A DNA stretch of 64,000 nucleotides from NIOZ-UU13 sp964444135 (GCA_964444135.1 CAYUFX010000011.1:1-64000), one strand, 5' to 3'. Positions 54,962 through 64,000 are shown, counted from the stretch's first letter. Translations and numbers: made by a program. The notes: a model not told the origin generated them from the sequence alone.

Positions 54962-55144
54962 TTAGAGCTTATCCGAATAACCGGGTCGTTATGAGGCCGA
55001 GCGAAAAGTCCGAGGCCAAGGCGGCAGGCCAAAAAGGCTCGCAAGAAGTGGTTTCCTCCACGTTGAGAACGTTTTTGGCCGACAACGCAGGCATCGGGCT
55101 TTGCAGCCGGCCGCAATAGAGCGGGTTATTCGGATAGGTTCTTA
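54962..55144. mobile_element. MITE-like element, copy 1 (TTA target duplication)
   Basis: A 177-bp element (54965-55141) flanked on both sides by TTA. Terminal inverted repeats: GAGCTTATCCGAATAAC at the left, GAACCTATCCGAATAAC (reverse-complemented right end). Inside, GGCCAAAAA (55027-55035) pairs with TTTTTGGCC (55072-55080), and GTGG/CCAC form a smaller hairpin. The copy at 61973-62154 matches over its whole length with about ten differences and one indel. No transposase is encoded. TTA duplications and GAGCCTATCC-type ends suggest mobilisation by an IS5-type transposase (inference). Confidence 0.82.
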
Positions 55145-57301
55145 AGGTGCCGGCTCTGGTTCTGGTGGCCGATACAACCGAATGTCGTCGAAGAACATTG
55201 TACCTGAACCGCCTGGTTGTGGATTTTCCTTGTCGCCAAAGCCAATAGAAAGTTTGCTGACATCGGTCAGAACAACGCCCTGATCTGCGAATGCTTGCAG
55301 GTCGATATTCCATTCCGTCCACGTGTCTATCAATGCAGCATTGGAGTCATCGTGGTACACCGTTGCAGCCGTGCCGCTGCCATCTTCCACAGACACATAC
55401 ATCGGTTCAGCCTCATTACTGAGCATCCCGATGTCCTCGTTGACCCACTGGCCCGTACCATCGCTGGTAACGTTGGAGAATTTGGCCTCACACGTTAGAG
55501 CAGTGTTATGGCTGGTCAGCGCTAAGCCTATGTACATAGGTGTATTCATGGAGACCGTCGTCAGATTCAACTGTGTCCACGTGCTGCCGTCCGCTGAGTA
55601 ATAGGCCCTGACAAGTCCGCCTACTGTACGCTCTAATTTTACCCACTGAGGAGCGGTAATACCTTCTTCGAAAAACCTGTCTGTAATACCGCCTGTGGTG
55701 TTGCGAAACTGGAACCGGACCCCGTTTTCAGGAGTTATGAACAACGCCACGTTGCGCGACCCCGCCTCAAGCGTATCGCGAATCATCACGCCGGCCTTGG
55801 CAAAAGGATCTGTGTTCTCCAGACTCTCGACTTTTGCAATAATCGCGCTTGCGCCGGTGACCTGTTTGAAGGCGAAGTGGAACTCGTCAGAGTTACCCCA
55901 GATGTCCGTGCCCGAGGCGACCATCGTATATGTTCCGGTCGGGCCTTCAGTAAAGCCGCCGACATACGCCGGATGTCCCCTGAACCACAGCGACAATACT
56001 CCAACGCCTTCTCTGGTCCAATCCTGCGCGGGACTAAACAACCGTTCAGCTTCTGAATAATTTGCTGTACCACTATTGTCATATAAAAACGGCATTGACT
56101 GCTTGCCCCCGTGGACGATATTTTGCTCGGCAGCAGGAGGAGCGGGATAGCCGACAGTAGAGCCGTTTGCCTCGACCTCCCAACCGTCTAACCACGCTTC
56201 ATATATAATGTTGGGCGAGAAATCGGTGTAGTCCTCAAAATCGTCCACGATAAAATGGTCGATTACCGTAAAGCTCCATATATTTCCTTTCCACGGACTA
56301 TTCGGCTCGGCGTCATTGAACTCATCAACCCGCCAGTAATAACTCTGGGCGAATTCGAGAAGGCCGGGAGGAGCATAAGTAGTACCCTCTTGGTTTTGGC
56401 TGACCAGTACATCCTGCGGATTAGTTCTGCTGGCTTCGTTGACATCGTCGAAATTGTCACCGAAGTACACATCGTGCGAGACGGCGAAATCTCCCGGTCG
56501 CCAGCTAAGGCTCACCCCCATATCCTGATGCATGGCACCATCTGCCGGAGTGGGTCCCAAGGCATACGGAATTTTTTCACCGCCTTGCATAACAGCCTGA
56601 ATCTCGGCCTCGGTCAGGGCATAGTCATAAATGCGGACTTCGTCAAGTGTCCCGTGGAAAGTTCTCTCACTAAGAGTGGGACGGTTACTGTTATATCCGA
56701 TTTCGACCTGTGCATCCACGTCCGGACCAATTGAGAATGGTTTAGGGCCCTCTTCATCGACCCCGTCTAAGTAAATTACGGCATTGCTTCCATCGAACGT
56801 AATGGCAAGGTGCACCCATTCGTTTTTAGGCATAATAAAGAAGGCAACCGACCCCGCAGGTTCATACGAAACACCCACTCTGTCGGTATAATCGGCATTC
56901 GTATGTGCCCCCCATAACTCGAACTGGAACATCATGGTATCTGCGCCCCATCCGGCTGACTTGGTGAGAAAATGCTGAAAGGTACCAGTTCCATCCCAGA
57001 ACGCCCAGAGGGCAACAGTGAATTGCCCCGTCCCATTTGTAGGGTCGAATATTCCACAGTCAATTCCTATGCAATTGTCCGGGTTGAAAGCAATTGCGCC
57101 GCCGAAACCCGGCGGGCCGATTACCCATTCCGGCGTTCCAAGCAGCGTCCCATCGTGATTATTGCCGGAACTGTCCATGGCGGTGTCACCGGAACCCTCG
57201 TTAAACCTCCACCAGCCGATGAGGTCTGCATTAGCTGCGCTCGTCAGAACCATGCCGAGCACCAGAACAAAAGCAAATAAATAAATCAATTTTTTAGACA
57301 T
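55142..57301 (-). CDS. Secreted LamG-domain protein
   Basis: 719 residues. Signal peptide MSKKLIYLFAFVLVLGMVLTSAANA, then LamG (about 26-240: LIGWWRFNEGSGDTAMDSSG, DEVRIYDYALTEAEIQAVM), a YYWRVDEFNDAEPNSPWKGN Fn3-like module (about 310-350), VIDHFIVDDFEDYTD and a carbohydrate-binding-like sandwich (LSLWFRGHPAYVGG, MFFDDIRLYRP). It ends PEPEPAP. A very strong AAGGAGGA ribosome site precedes the ATG. The TAA stop (55142-55144) is the TTA duplicated by the MITE next to it, so the original C-terminus may have been replaced or the insertion landed exactly at the stop. No dockerin. Confidence 0.8.
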   Translation of the reverse strand: MSKKLIYLFAFVLVLGMVLTSAANADLIGWWRFNEGSGDTAMDSSGNNHDGTLLGTPEWVIGPPGFGGAIAFNPDNCIGIDCGIFDPTNGTGQFTVALWAFWDGTGTFQHFLTKSAGWGADTMMFQFELWGAHTNADYTDRVGVSYEPAGSVAFFIMPKNEWVHLAITFDGSNAVIYLDGVDEEGPKPFSIGPDVDAQVEIGYNSNRPTLSERTFHGTLDEVRIYDYALTEAEIQAVMQGGEKIPYALGPTPADGAMHQDMGVSLSWRPGDFAVSHDVYFGDNFDDVNEASRTNPQDVLVSQNQEGTTYAPPGLLEFAQSYYWRVDEFNDAEPNSPWKGNIWSFTVIDHFIVDDFEDYTDFSPNIIYEAWLDGWEVEANGSTVGYPAPPAAEQNIVHGGKQSMPFLYDNSGTANYSEAERLFSPAQDWTREGVGVLSLWFRGHPAYVGGFTEGPTGTYTMVASGTDIWGNSDEFHFAFKQVTGASAIIAKVESLENTDPFAKAGVMIRDTLEAGSRNVALFITPENGVRFQFRNTTGGITDRFFEEGITAPQWVKLERTVGGLVRAYYSADGSTWTQLNLTTVSMNTPMYIGLALTSHNTALTCEAKFSNVTSDGTGQWVNEDIGMLSNEAEPMYVSVEDGSGTAATVYHDDSNAALIDTWTEWNIDLQAFADQGVVLTDVSKLSIGFGDKENPQPGGSGTMFFDDIRLYRPPEPEPAP

Positions 57302-57725
57302 AATAATCCTCCTTCGAAAAATAAATATAGGTTGTTAATTGAAATGTAGAATATCTTCCTTGCGAAATACGAAGCTCTCGTGAAGAACTTTGTGTCCCGC
57401 ATAATGCATAATTCCTCCTCTATTCGGAAAACTACAAGGTTTCCACACCTCAGAGGCCTAGAATCCGCTTGTACAATCTTAGTCAATATTATTTATACTA
57501 AATCAACATCTCTGCCGTCAAGGAAAATCCCTCGAATTACGCATTCCTTTTCAATACCGTCAAATAAAATCGGTTATCGAAAATTCGATATTCCCTCTTT
57601 GTCTGTCATCCGCCTTCTGACCTCTGTGCCTTTGTCCCAATGCTCCTCTGCACAATAATATTGATTAGGTGTGGTGTTGCGCTTATATTGTGGCCAAACA
57701 TTGACTAAAGGTCTGGAGTTTCTTA
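57302..57725. other. Gene-free divergent region
   Basis: 424 bp between the LamG gene (minus) and the EamA gene (plus). AT-rich, with no hairpin of note and no supported gene; it must hold both promoters. Confidence 0.45.
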
Positions 57726-58652
57726 GTGAGTGAGCACGGTAATATTCGGAAAGTTGACGTCTCGGCGACTTTTGCGTGCGTTGGGGCGCTGAGCTTCTGG
57801 GCATTGGGGCCGATATTTATAAAATACCTCACGGGCTATCTGGATTCGTGGACACAAAACCTGCTGCGATATTCGGTGGCGTCTCTCGTCTGGCTGCCAT
57901 TTCTTTTCTTTTCCATCAAAACAAAACGGCTCGATACAAGCCTCTGGAGAAGGGCTGTTGTGCCGGGTGCGGCAAATGTTGTTATGCAGAGTTTGTTCGC
58001 CTGCGCTTATTACTATATCGGCCCGGCTTTTATGGCTCTGTTGATGAAATCATCTATTATCGGGATAGCGGGTTTTTCGCTGATATTCTTTCCCGAGGAA
58101 AGGACATTAGTAAAAAGCAAACGCTTCTGGTCAGGCTTGATGCTTTCGGGGGTGGGCGTGGCCGGCGTGTTGTATTATAAGGAAGATTTCGCCGCGACCA
58201 GGACCCTGACGGGTATAATTATTGCTCTTGTGACGGCTTTTATGTGGGCGGTATATACGATTTCTGCGAAGATTGCTTTTAAGGATATTGACTCCCGGCA
58301 ATGCTTTTCAGTGATAAGCATATATACGGTTGCAGGGCTTTGTGTGCTCGCCCTTTTATTCGGTCAGATAGGAGACTCCGTGAAAATGGGCCCCTGGCAG
58401 TGGGCGTGCGTTGTGATTTCAGGGGCGACGGCCATAGCACTGTCCCATACGCTCTACTATGCTGCGATGAGGCGCATCGGGGCAACTATTCCGGGGCTTG
58501 TTATGCTGGCGCAGCCGTTCATCGTACTTGCGATTTCTTCTGTGGTCTTCAGGGAATCGTTGAACGGCCTTCAATTGCTTTTCGGGGTGGTTCTTTTAAC
58601 AGGCTCGGGCATTGCTATCTGGGCTCAGGAACATCTCAAGCGTGGCTCGTGA
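57726..58652 (+). CDS. EamA/DMT family transporter
   Basis: 308 residues from GTG at 57726 (MSEHGNIRKVDVSATFACVGALSFWALGPIFIKYL). Ten hydrophobic segments form the two five-helix EamA halves; the second half contains ISGATAIALSHTLYYAAMRRIGATIPGLVMLAQPFIVLAISSVVFRESL, the conserved EamA motif with Pro before the Glu. The family moves small molecules such as amino acids or drugs; substrate unknown. Inner membrane. An internal ATG far downstream is not a better start. Confidence 0.85.
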   Translation: MSEHGNIRKVDVSATFACVGALSFWALGPIFIKYLTGYLDSWTQNLLRYSVASLVWLPFLFFSIKTKRLDTSLWRRAVVPGAANVVMQSLFACAYYYIGPAFMALLMKSSIIGIAGFSLIFFPEERTLVKSKRFWSGLMLSGVGVAGVLYYKEDFAATRTLTGIIIALVTAFMWAVYTISAKIAFKDIDSRQCFSVISIYTVAGLCVLALLFGQIGDSVKMGPWQWACVVISGATAIALSHTLYYAAMRRIGATIPGLVMLAQPFIVLAISSVVFRESLNGLQLLFGVVLLTGSGIAIWAQEHLKRGS

Positions 58653-58781
58653 AATCCCGAAGCTGCACGATTGACAATGGGCGGCTGTAGGCGTTAAGAT
58701 ATATTAGCTCGTTAAGCAGCCTACATTCAACAAAGACGTCAATGAAAATTTATAAAAAGATTTATACCTAAGGAGACAAAT

Positions 58782-60668
58782 ATGAACAAAGTCCTGAACG
58801 TCATTATTATATTGATTACAGTCTTTGGATTTTCTCAGGCTCAGGTTTTAGGCCAAACTCGTGAAAGAGCGGAAGTTCCCGAACAATACAAATGGAAACT
58901 GGAAGACCTCTATGCTTCGGACCAGGCTTGGAATAATGCCAAGCAGGAGCTGGCTGCCCAATTTGGTGAAGTTACAAAGTACCAAGGCAAATTAGCAGGC
59001 TCTGCGTCTGAGCTATTGGCTTGTTTGGAGTTTGACAGCCGAGTATCTAAAGAATTTGGGCGCCTGTATAGCTATGCGCATATGAAATCCGACGAGGATA
59101 CGCGGAATTCGAAGTACCTTGGGATGGAGCAGGAGATGCAGCAGCTTCGTACCGACTATAGCACCAGGGCGGCATTTATTATGCCGGAAATCGCCAGGAT
59201 GGATAAGGAGACTATCGATAAGTTTATTGAACAAGAGCGTGGTTTGAAGATTTATAAGATGGCTTTGTATGACATACAGCGGAAGAAGGCCCATACACTA
59301 TCAGAAAAGGAGGAGAAAATATTGGCGGAGGCTGGCTTGTTGGCCGATGGCCCATCCACGATTTATGGGGTTTTCAGTAATGCGGAATTGCCTTATCCTG
59401 AGATTACATTAAGTGACGGCACTACGGCCAAGCTGACCAAGGCAGGGTATTCCCTATATCGAGCCTCACCCAATCGAGAGGACCGCGAGGCAGTATTTCA
59501 GGCGTTCTGGGACACGTTTACCAAGTTCAAAGGTACTTTCGGTACGCAGCTTTATGCGAATGTAAAGAAGGATATGTTCTATGCTCGCACACGCGGCTAT
59601 GAATCTTCGCTTCACAGCGCGTTGGATTCGGATAATATTCCGACAGAAGTATATATGGCTCTTATTGAAAATGTAACCGGCAACCTTGATTCATTCCACC
59701 GTTTCCTGGATTTGAAAAAACGGATGTTAGGCGTAGAGACGTTGAAATATTCGGACGTATATGCACCGGTGGTTAAAGGTATTGATTTGAAATATACTTT
59801 CGATGAAGCAAAAGAGCTTGTGCTTGACGCAGTAAAACCGTTAGGAAGCAGCTACGGTCGTGTAGTTGAAAAGGCCTTTAAGGAGCGATGGATAGATGTT
59901 TATCCGACGCCGGGTAAGCGTGCAGGCGCTTATTCCAACGGCAGCGCTTATGATGTCCATCCTTACATCCTTTTGAATTACAACGACCAGTATGACGATG
60001 TGAGCACCTTAGCTCACGAGCTGGGTCATACGATGCACAGTTATTATTCCAATAAGAACCAGCCCTATCCGACAGCCGACTATTCGATTTTTGTCGCGGA
60101 GGTGGCTTCTACTTTTAATGAGGCCCTGCTGATTGACAAAATGCTCAAAGAAATTAAAGATGATGACACCCGATTATCTTTGCTGATGAATTATTTGGAG
60201 GGAATCAGAGTAACGGTTTTCCGGCAGACTCAGTTTGCCGAATTCGAGCTGCGTATTCACGAAAAGGCCGAGCGTGGTGAGCCGTTGACAGGCGATGTCC
60301 TGAACGAAATTTATGGTGAGATACTTAAGAAATATTACGGCCACGACAAGGGTCTCTGCCATATCGATGACCTATATACGGTCGAATGGGCATACGTTCC
60401 GCATTTTTATTACAACTTCTATGTGTATCAGTATTCGACATCCTTTACTGCGTCCACGGCCTTGGCTGAAAAAGTGTTGGGTAAAGAAAAAGGCGCGGTC
60501 GGAAAATACATTGAATTTATATCGTCCGGTGGGTCCGATTATCCAATTGAGCTTTTGAAAAAGGCGGGAGTGGATATGACGGGTGCTGAGCCGTTCAATA
60601 AAACAATGGCGGCAATGAATCGAACTATGGATGAAATCGAAGCGATTTTGGATAAAAAAGGCGGATAA
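58782..60668 (+). CDS. pepF: Oligoendopeptidase F (M3 family)
   Basis: 628 residues. Exported: signal peptide MNKVLNVIIILITVFGFSQAQVLGQ, unusual because most PepF are cytoplasmic. The zinc motif is H412-ELGH-TMHSYYS (HEFGH-type), with the third ligand Glu in EVASTFNEALL. N-terminal PepF domain (about 35-200) and M3 catalytic domain (about 210-610) with GKRAGAYSNGS and YNDQYDDVSTLAHELGH. It cleaves oligopeptides of up to about 20 residues. GGAGAC is upstream of the start. Confidence 0.93.
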   Translation: MNKVLNVIIILITVFGFSQAQVLGQTRERAEVPEQYKWKLEDLYASDQAWNNAKQELAAQFGEVTKYQGKLAGSASELLACLEFDSRVSKEFGRLYSYAHMKSDEDTRNSKYLGMEQEMQQLRTDYSTRAAFIMPEIARMDKETIDKFIEQERGLKIYKMALYDIQRKKAHTLSEKEEKILAEAGLLADGPSTIYGVFSNAELPYPEITLSDGTTAKLTKAGYSLYRASPNREDREAVFQAFWDTFTKFKGTFGTQLYANVKKDMFYARTRGYESSLHSALDSDNIPTEVYMALIENVTGNLDSFHRFLDLKKRMLGVETLKYSDVYAPVVKGIDLKYTFDEAKELVLDAVKPLGSSYGRVVEKAFKERWIDVYPTPGKRAGAYSNGSAYDVHPYILLNYNDQYDDVSTLAHELGHTMHSYYSNKNQPYPTADYSIFVAEVASTFNEALLIDKMLKEIKDDDTRLSLLMNYLEGIRVTVFRQTQFAEFELRIHEKAERGEPLTGDVLNEIYGEILKKYYGHDKGLCHIDDLYTVEWAYVPHFYYNFYVYQYSTSFTASTALAEKVLGKEKGAVGKYIEFISSGGSDYPIELLKKAGVDMTGAEPFNKTMAAMNRTMDEIEAILDKKGG

Positions 60669-60704
60669 CATGAAATGTGAATTATGATAGGAAAGGGTAG
60701 GTAA

Positions 60705-61070
60705 ATGGAAAAGCATATCACTCTTGTGGCAGTGCTCAATATTGGATTTGGTGTCATGGGATTATTATTTGCATGTATGGCTTTTTTAGCTATTGCCGGC
60801 GGAGGAATTATTTCAGGAGACCCGGACGCAATGATAATCACCATGATAGTTGCCTCTGCAATAATTATATTTTTTATTATAATATCCTTACCGGTTCTTA
60901 TCGGGGGAATTGGTCTTCTAAAACACAGGGGCTGGGCGAGGATTCTGGTTATGATAATTGCCGTTTTGTATTTGTTCCTGATTCCGATTGGAACCTTAAT
61001 CGGTGCTTATACACTCTGGGTTTTGTTGAACGACGAGACGGCAAAGTTATTTGCACAAGGCTCTGGCTGA
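60705..61070 (+). CDS. Small membrane protein, unknown function
   Basis: 121 residues, three to four hydrophobic segments (about 8-32, 47-70, 85-108), short loops, and a hydrophilic tail WVLLNDETAKLFAQGSG. I recognise no specific family, though the tail 'LLNDETAKLF' recurs in bacterial small membrane proteins with a DUF-type annotation. GGAAAGGG precedes ATG. It begins 36 bp after the pepF stop and may be co-transcribed. Confidence 0.6.
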   Translation: MEKHITLVAVLNIGFGVMGLLFACMAFLAIAGGGIISGDPDAMIITMIVASAIIIFFIIISLPVLIGGIGLLKHRGWARILVMIIAVLYLFLIPIGTLIGAYTLWVLLNDETAKLFAQGSG

Positions 61071-61091
61071 TAGATGACCTGGCCCGAAAAG

Positions 61092-61793
61092 CTATTTCAA
61101 AGAGGCGAAAAACCTCTTGAATCTGGGCTGATATTTGTCGGTAATGTCGAGGGAACCAATTATCACCTTTGCTTTTCCGACTATGAATTTTCTTTTCACG
61201 AATCCGAAATATCTTGAGTCCCTGCTATTGTCCCTGTTATCGCCCATAACAAAGTAGCTGTCCTGAGGTACCGTGACCGGCCCGAAGGTTCGCACTGCCA
61301 TAATCGAAGGGGTGCTCATTACCGCGTGAGTTACTCCGTTCAAATCCTCCATCGCCAGTATATATTTTCTTTTTTGACTGCTGGGCGGATATTTTGTGTA
61401 TTTCGGGTCGATTTTTGTATAGCTGACCGGTTCTCCGTTCAAAAGAAGTATATTGTTTCTTAATTCGATTATGTCACCCGGCCGGCCTATTATTCTCTTG
61501 ACTAATCGAGTTTCATCGTCGGGAGAAAAGCAAACTACTATGTCGCCTCTTTGGGGGTCCGACCATTTTGCAAGCCGATGCAAAGTAAGAGGAAATCTCA
61601 GGTCATAGGCTATTTTATCCACATAGAGCAAATCACCTTCAAGTATAGTGGGATTCATCGAGCCGGTCGGCACCCAATTCCAGTCTGCTAAACTTGATTT
61701 TACAGGTACTACTACACAAACTAAGAAAAGAACGGCCATTCGCCATTCTTTCCAGAGCCTGCGGATATATTTTGTCACTTTTCGTATCTTCAT
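61092..61793 (-). CDS. lepB: Signal peptidase I
   Basis: 233 residues. One TM helix (about 18-33), then the catalytic Ser45 in VPTGSMNPTILEGDLLYVDK, the general-base Lys in RLVKRIIGRPGDIIELRN, and box E GDNRDNSRDSRYFGFVKR. The S26 family removes signal peptides of exported proteins in the inner membrane. The many secreted proteins in this window are its likely substrates. Convergent with the 60705 gene with a 21-bp gap. Confidence 0.93.
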   Translation of the reverse strand: MKIRKVTKYIRRLWKEWRMAVLFLVCVVVPVKSSLADWNWVPTGSMNPTILEGDLLYVDKIAYDLRFPLTLHRLAKWSDPQRGDIVVCFSPDDETRLVKRIIGRPGDIIELRNNILLLNGEPVSYTKIDPKYTKYPPSSQKRKYILAMEDLNGVTHAVMSTPSIMAVRTFGPVTVPQDSYFVMGDNRDNSRDSRYFGFVKRKFIVGKAKVIIGSLDITDKYQPRFKRFFASLK

Positions 61794-61972
61794 TTTTCCT
61801 CTATAAATTATTATCGGTTAGAATAATTTAATTCTATACGTGAAAAATTCGTCAATGTTCTTTATTTGTCCTTTTTGGCACCGATAATAGCTTGTGCCGG
61901 TCGGTAATCTGCTCCGGCCGGTCAGGCTTGTATTGGGCGGGAAAAATTGGGGTGCACGCCCATTCAAAATCA

Positions 61973-62154
61973 TTAGAGCTTATCCGAATAACCGGGTCGT
62001 TATGAGGCCGAGCGAAAAGTTCGAGGCCAAGGCGGCAGGCCAAAAATGCTCGGAGGCGTGGTTTGCTCCACGTTGAGAACGTTTTTGGCCGACAACGCAG
62101 GCATCGGGCTTTGCAGCCGGCCGCAATAGAGCGGTTTATTGGGATAGGCTCTTA
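61973..62154. mobile_element. MITE-like element, copy 2 (TTA target duplication)
   Basis: 176 bp (61976-62151) flanked by TTA on both sides, same orientation as copy 1 at 54962-55144. Ends are GAGCTTATCCGAATAAC and, reverse-complemented, GAGCCTATCCCAATAAAC. The inner GGCCAAAAA/TTTTTGGCC stem is kept (one change). It sits 78 bp before gyrA, so it could contribute promoter or terminator signals. The rest of the 61794-62231 gap shows no gene. Confidence 0.82.
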
Positions 62155-62231
62155 GTATTCCTTGACTTTTTGGTTGGTTGCAGGTAATCTATTTGCGAAC
62201 AAGATTTAGCATTAAGGATAACAGAAAACTT

Positions 62232-64000
62232 ATGAAGGAAGTCAAGAAACCGCAGGAACAATTCGAGGACATGCATATCCTCGATGAGCTGAAGAATTCA
62301 TACCTCAACTACGCGATGAGCGTGATAATTTCGCGTGCTTTGCCGGACGTTCGTGATGGTCTGAAACCTTCGCAAAGGCGAATACTGGTTGCGATGAACG
62401 ATTTGAACCTTGGGCCGCGAAGCAAACACCGTAAATGCGCTAAAATCGTCGGCGATACCGGCGGAAACTATCACCCCCACGGCGACCAGGCCACGTATGG
62501 GACATTAGTACGGATGGGTCAGGAGTGGAATATGCGTTATCCCCTGATTGACCCGCAGGGCAACTTCGGCAGTATCGATTCGGACCCGCCGGCGGCTATG
62601 CGATATACCGAGGCAAGAATGGCAGCGCCGGCTATGGAAATGCTCGAAGATATTAAGCACGACACCGTCGATTTTGTGCCGAACTATGATGAGACCCGTG
62701 AAGAGCCGACGGTTTTGCCCTCGAAGTTTCCAAATCTGTTAGTCAACGGCTCTACCGGTATCGCGGTCGGGATGGCCACGAGTATTCCGCCTCATAATAT
62801 TACCGAGATTTGTGATGCTTTGCTGTTAGTCATTGAGGACCCGGACTGCGGATTTAAGGACATTATGAAGGTACTGCCAGGCCCTGATTTTCCAACAGGC
62901 GGAATCATTTGTGGCAAAAAGGGCATCATTGACGCTTACACGACCGGTCGCGGGCATTTGACGGTCAGGGGCAAAGTAGATATCGAAACAACCAAGAGAG
63001 GCAAGGAAAGAATCGTAATAACCGAAATACCTTATATGGTCGTCAAGACCACTATCGTTTCGAAAATTGCGGCTTGTGTACACAATAATACGCTTCCGGA
63101 AATAGCCGACGTCAGAGACGAATCGGACCGTCACGGTTTGCGGATTGTCGTCGACCTTAAAAAAGACGCTGATGTCGAAATCGTGCTGAACAAGCTGTAC
63201 CGCTATACTTCTATTCAGAGCACTTTTGCTATCGCCAATATCGCACTGGTTGATAACAGGCCTGAAACCCTCAATATAAGAGAGATGCTCGACTGCTTCA
63301 TTGACCATCGCAAGGTCGTTGTCCGCAGGCGGAGCAGATTCCTGCTGAAAAGATGCAGGAACAGGGCCCATATTCTCGAAGGTCTTATCTTAGCTGTTAG
63401 TGACATTGATGAAATCATCGACTTGATAAAAAAGTCACCCGATACTCCGACCGCGAAGTTGAACCTGATGGAAAAGCCTTTGCGGTTGGCTGAGCTGGCT
63501 ACGCTGAAGAAAATCCTTCCCAAGGCTTTTGTTAAGGAAAAAAGTAAAGGCAGGCATTTCCTCACCGGCCCGCAAGCCGATGCAATTTTGACAATGCAAC
63601 TGCAAAGGCTCACAGGTCTGGAGATGGAAAAGCTGGCCCAAGAGTATGCCGACCTGACCGAGCAGATAGAGGGTTATGAGGCGGTATTGGCCAACGAGCA
63701 GCTTTTGCTGGATATAATTCGCGAAGACATCTACGAAATAAAGGAAAAATACGGCGGTGCCAGGCGGACGAAAATTACGGCCAAGGTTGAGCAGCTCGAT
63801 GTGGAGGATTTGATTGCCGAAGAGGAAGTTATTGTTACAGTCAGTCACAGCGGATACGTTAAGCGGTTGCCGATTGATACATACCGCAGGCAGGCCAGAG
63901 GCGGCAGAGGAATCATCGGCTCGGTTACAAAGGAAGGTGATTTCATTGAGCATCTGTTCGTTGCCTCGACGCATGATTATCTGCTTATCTTCACTAATCG
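62232..64000 (+). CDS. gyrA: DNA gyrase subunit A (3' end cut by window edge)
   Basis: 589 residues visible, from ATG at 62232 (MKEVKKPQEQFEDMHILDELKNS). Type IIA topoisomerase winged helix: SVIISRALPDVRDGLKPSQRRIL, the catalytic Tyr125 in AAMRYTEARM, GNFGSIDSDPPAAMRYTE, and the C-gate coiled coil ending with LTMQLQRLTGLE. After residue 550 the C-terminal pinwheel starts (VTVSHSGYVKRLP), with QARGGRG as a GyrA-box-like motif, favouring GyrA over ParC. It nicks and reseals DNA as an A2B2 complex with GyrB to add negative supercoils. The start lies just after a MITE copy. Confidence 0.93.
   Translation, partial: MKEVKKPQEQFEDMHILDELKNSYLNYAMSVIISRALPDVRDGLKPSQRRILVAMNDLNLGPRSKHRKCAKIVGDTGGNYHPHGDQATYGTLVRMGQEWNMRYPLIDPQGNFGSIDSDPPAAMRYTEARMAAPAMEMLEDIKHDTVDFVPNYDETREEPTVLPSKFPNLLVNGSTGIAVGMATSIPPHNITEICDALLLVIEDPDCGFKDIMKVLPGPDFPTGGIICGKKGIIDAYTTGRGHLTVRGKVDIETTKRGKERIVITEIPYMVVKTTIVSKIAACVHNNTLPEIADVRDESDRHGLRIVVDLKKDADVEIVLNKLYRYTSIQSTFAIANIALVDNRPETLNIREMLDCFIDHRKVVVRRRSRFLLKRCRNRAHILEGLILAVSDIDEIIDLIKKSPDTPTAKLNLMEKPLRLAELATLKKILPKAFVKEKSKGRHFLTGPQADAILTMQLQRLTGLEMEKLAQEYADLTEQIEGYEAVLANEQLLLDIIREDIYEIKEKYGGARRTKITAKVEQLDVEDLIAEEEVIVTVSHSGYVKRLPIDTYRRQARGGRGIIGSVTKEGDFIEHLFVASTHDYLLIFTN

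Overview
The window looks like a chromosome segment of a Gram-negative, probably saprophytic bacterium of the Planctomycetota (Phycisphaerae/Sedimentisphaerales type). This rests on several points. There is a Minf_1886-type protein (43472-43825) of a family largely restricted to Planctomycetes and Verrucomicrobia. Large secreted proteins combine LamG, dockerin and 'YYWR' modules. Two Tat- or Sec-exported redox proteins of planctomycete style are present, and LptF/LptG permeases indicate an outer membrane. Genes are mostly free-standing or in short operons, and many intergenic gaps hold dispersed palindromic repeats.

Layout. 1-2206: a GH57 amylase-type enzyme (cut by the left edge) behind a GT4/glycogen-synthase-like transferase, probably alpha-glucan metabolism. 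2831-3013: a 60-residue bacterial histone-fold protein. 3383-4029: two coupled small genes behind a structured leader. 4258-6594: a secreted parallel beta-helix protein broken by two single-base frameshifts. 6896-9533: a Tat-exported aldo/keto-reductase-like protein and a multihaem cytochrome fused to a DUF1080 sugar-binding/hydrolase domain, separated by repeats including a 167-bp perfect-terminal-inverted-repeat element. 9771-14168: unknown small proteins and a dockerin/LamG protein. 14605-20281: nucleotide-sugar dehydrogenase, GT4, beta-propeller/di-haem cytochrome and GH130 phosphorylase, probably one polysaccharide-related transcription unit. 20572-26372: M24 peptidase, amidase, VCBS-repeat protein and thiC behind a TPP riboswitch with a visible terminator.

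26466-35489 is a complete phosphate island: phoB, phoR, a Na/Pi cotransporter preceded by four TTCAC/T repeats in an 11-bp period (a Pho box), a DUF47 PhoU-like protein, pstS-pstC-pstA-pstB, phoU and a DUF2490 outer-membrane barrel. It pairs sensing, a low-affinity carrier, a high-affinity ABC importer, two PhoU-type regulators and a possible porin.

35541-64000 is mixed housekeeping: lptG/lptF, a radical SAM/SPASM protein, membrane proteins, a DUF4091 glycosidase-like protein, the Minf_1886 gene inside an inverted repeat, a GNAT acetyltransferase, a matrixin-like protease, an M20 peptidase, a zinc-ribbon coiled-coil protein, an RNase HI-PurN fusion, prolyl oligopeptidase, ClpC, a LamG protein, an EamA transporter, oligoendopeptidase F, signal peptidase I and the start of gyrA. 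Two copies of a ~177-bp MITE-like element with TTA target duplications sit at 54962-55144 and 61973-62154. I saw no rRNA, tRNA or CRISPR array. The most notable items are the histone, the RNase H-PurN fusion, the 8251-8446 palindromic element, the two-copy MITE and the Pho island with its 11-bp-phased box.
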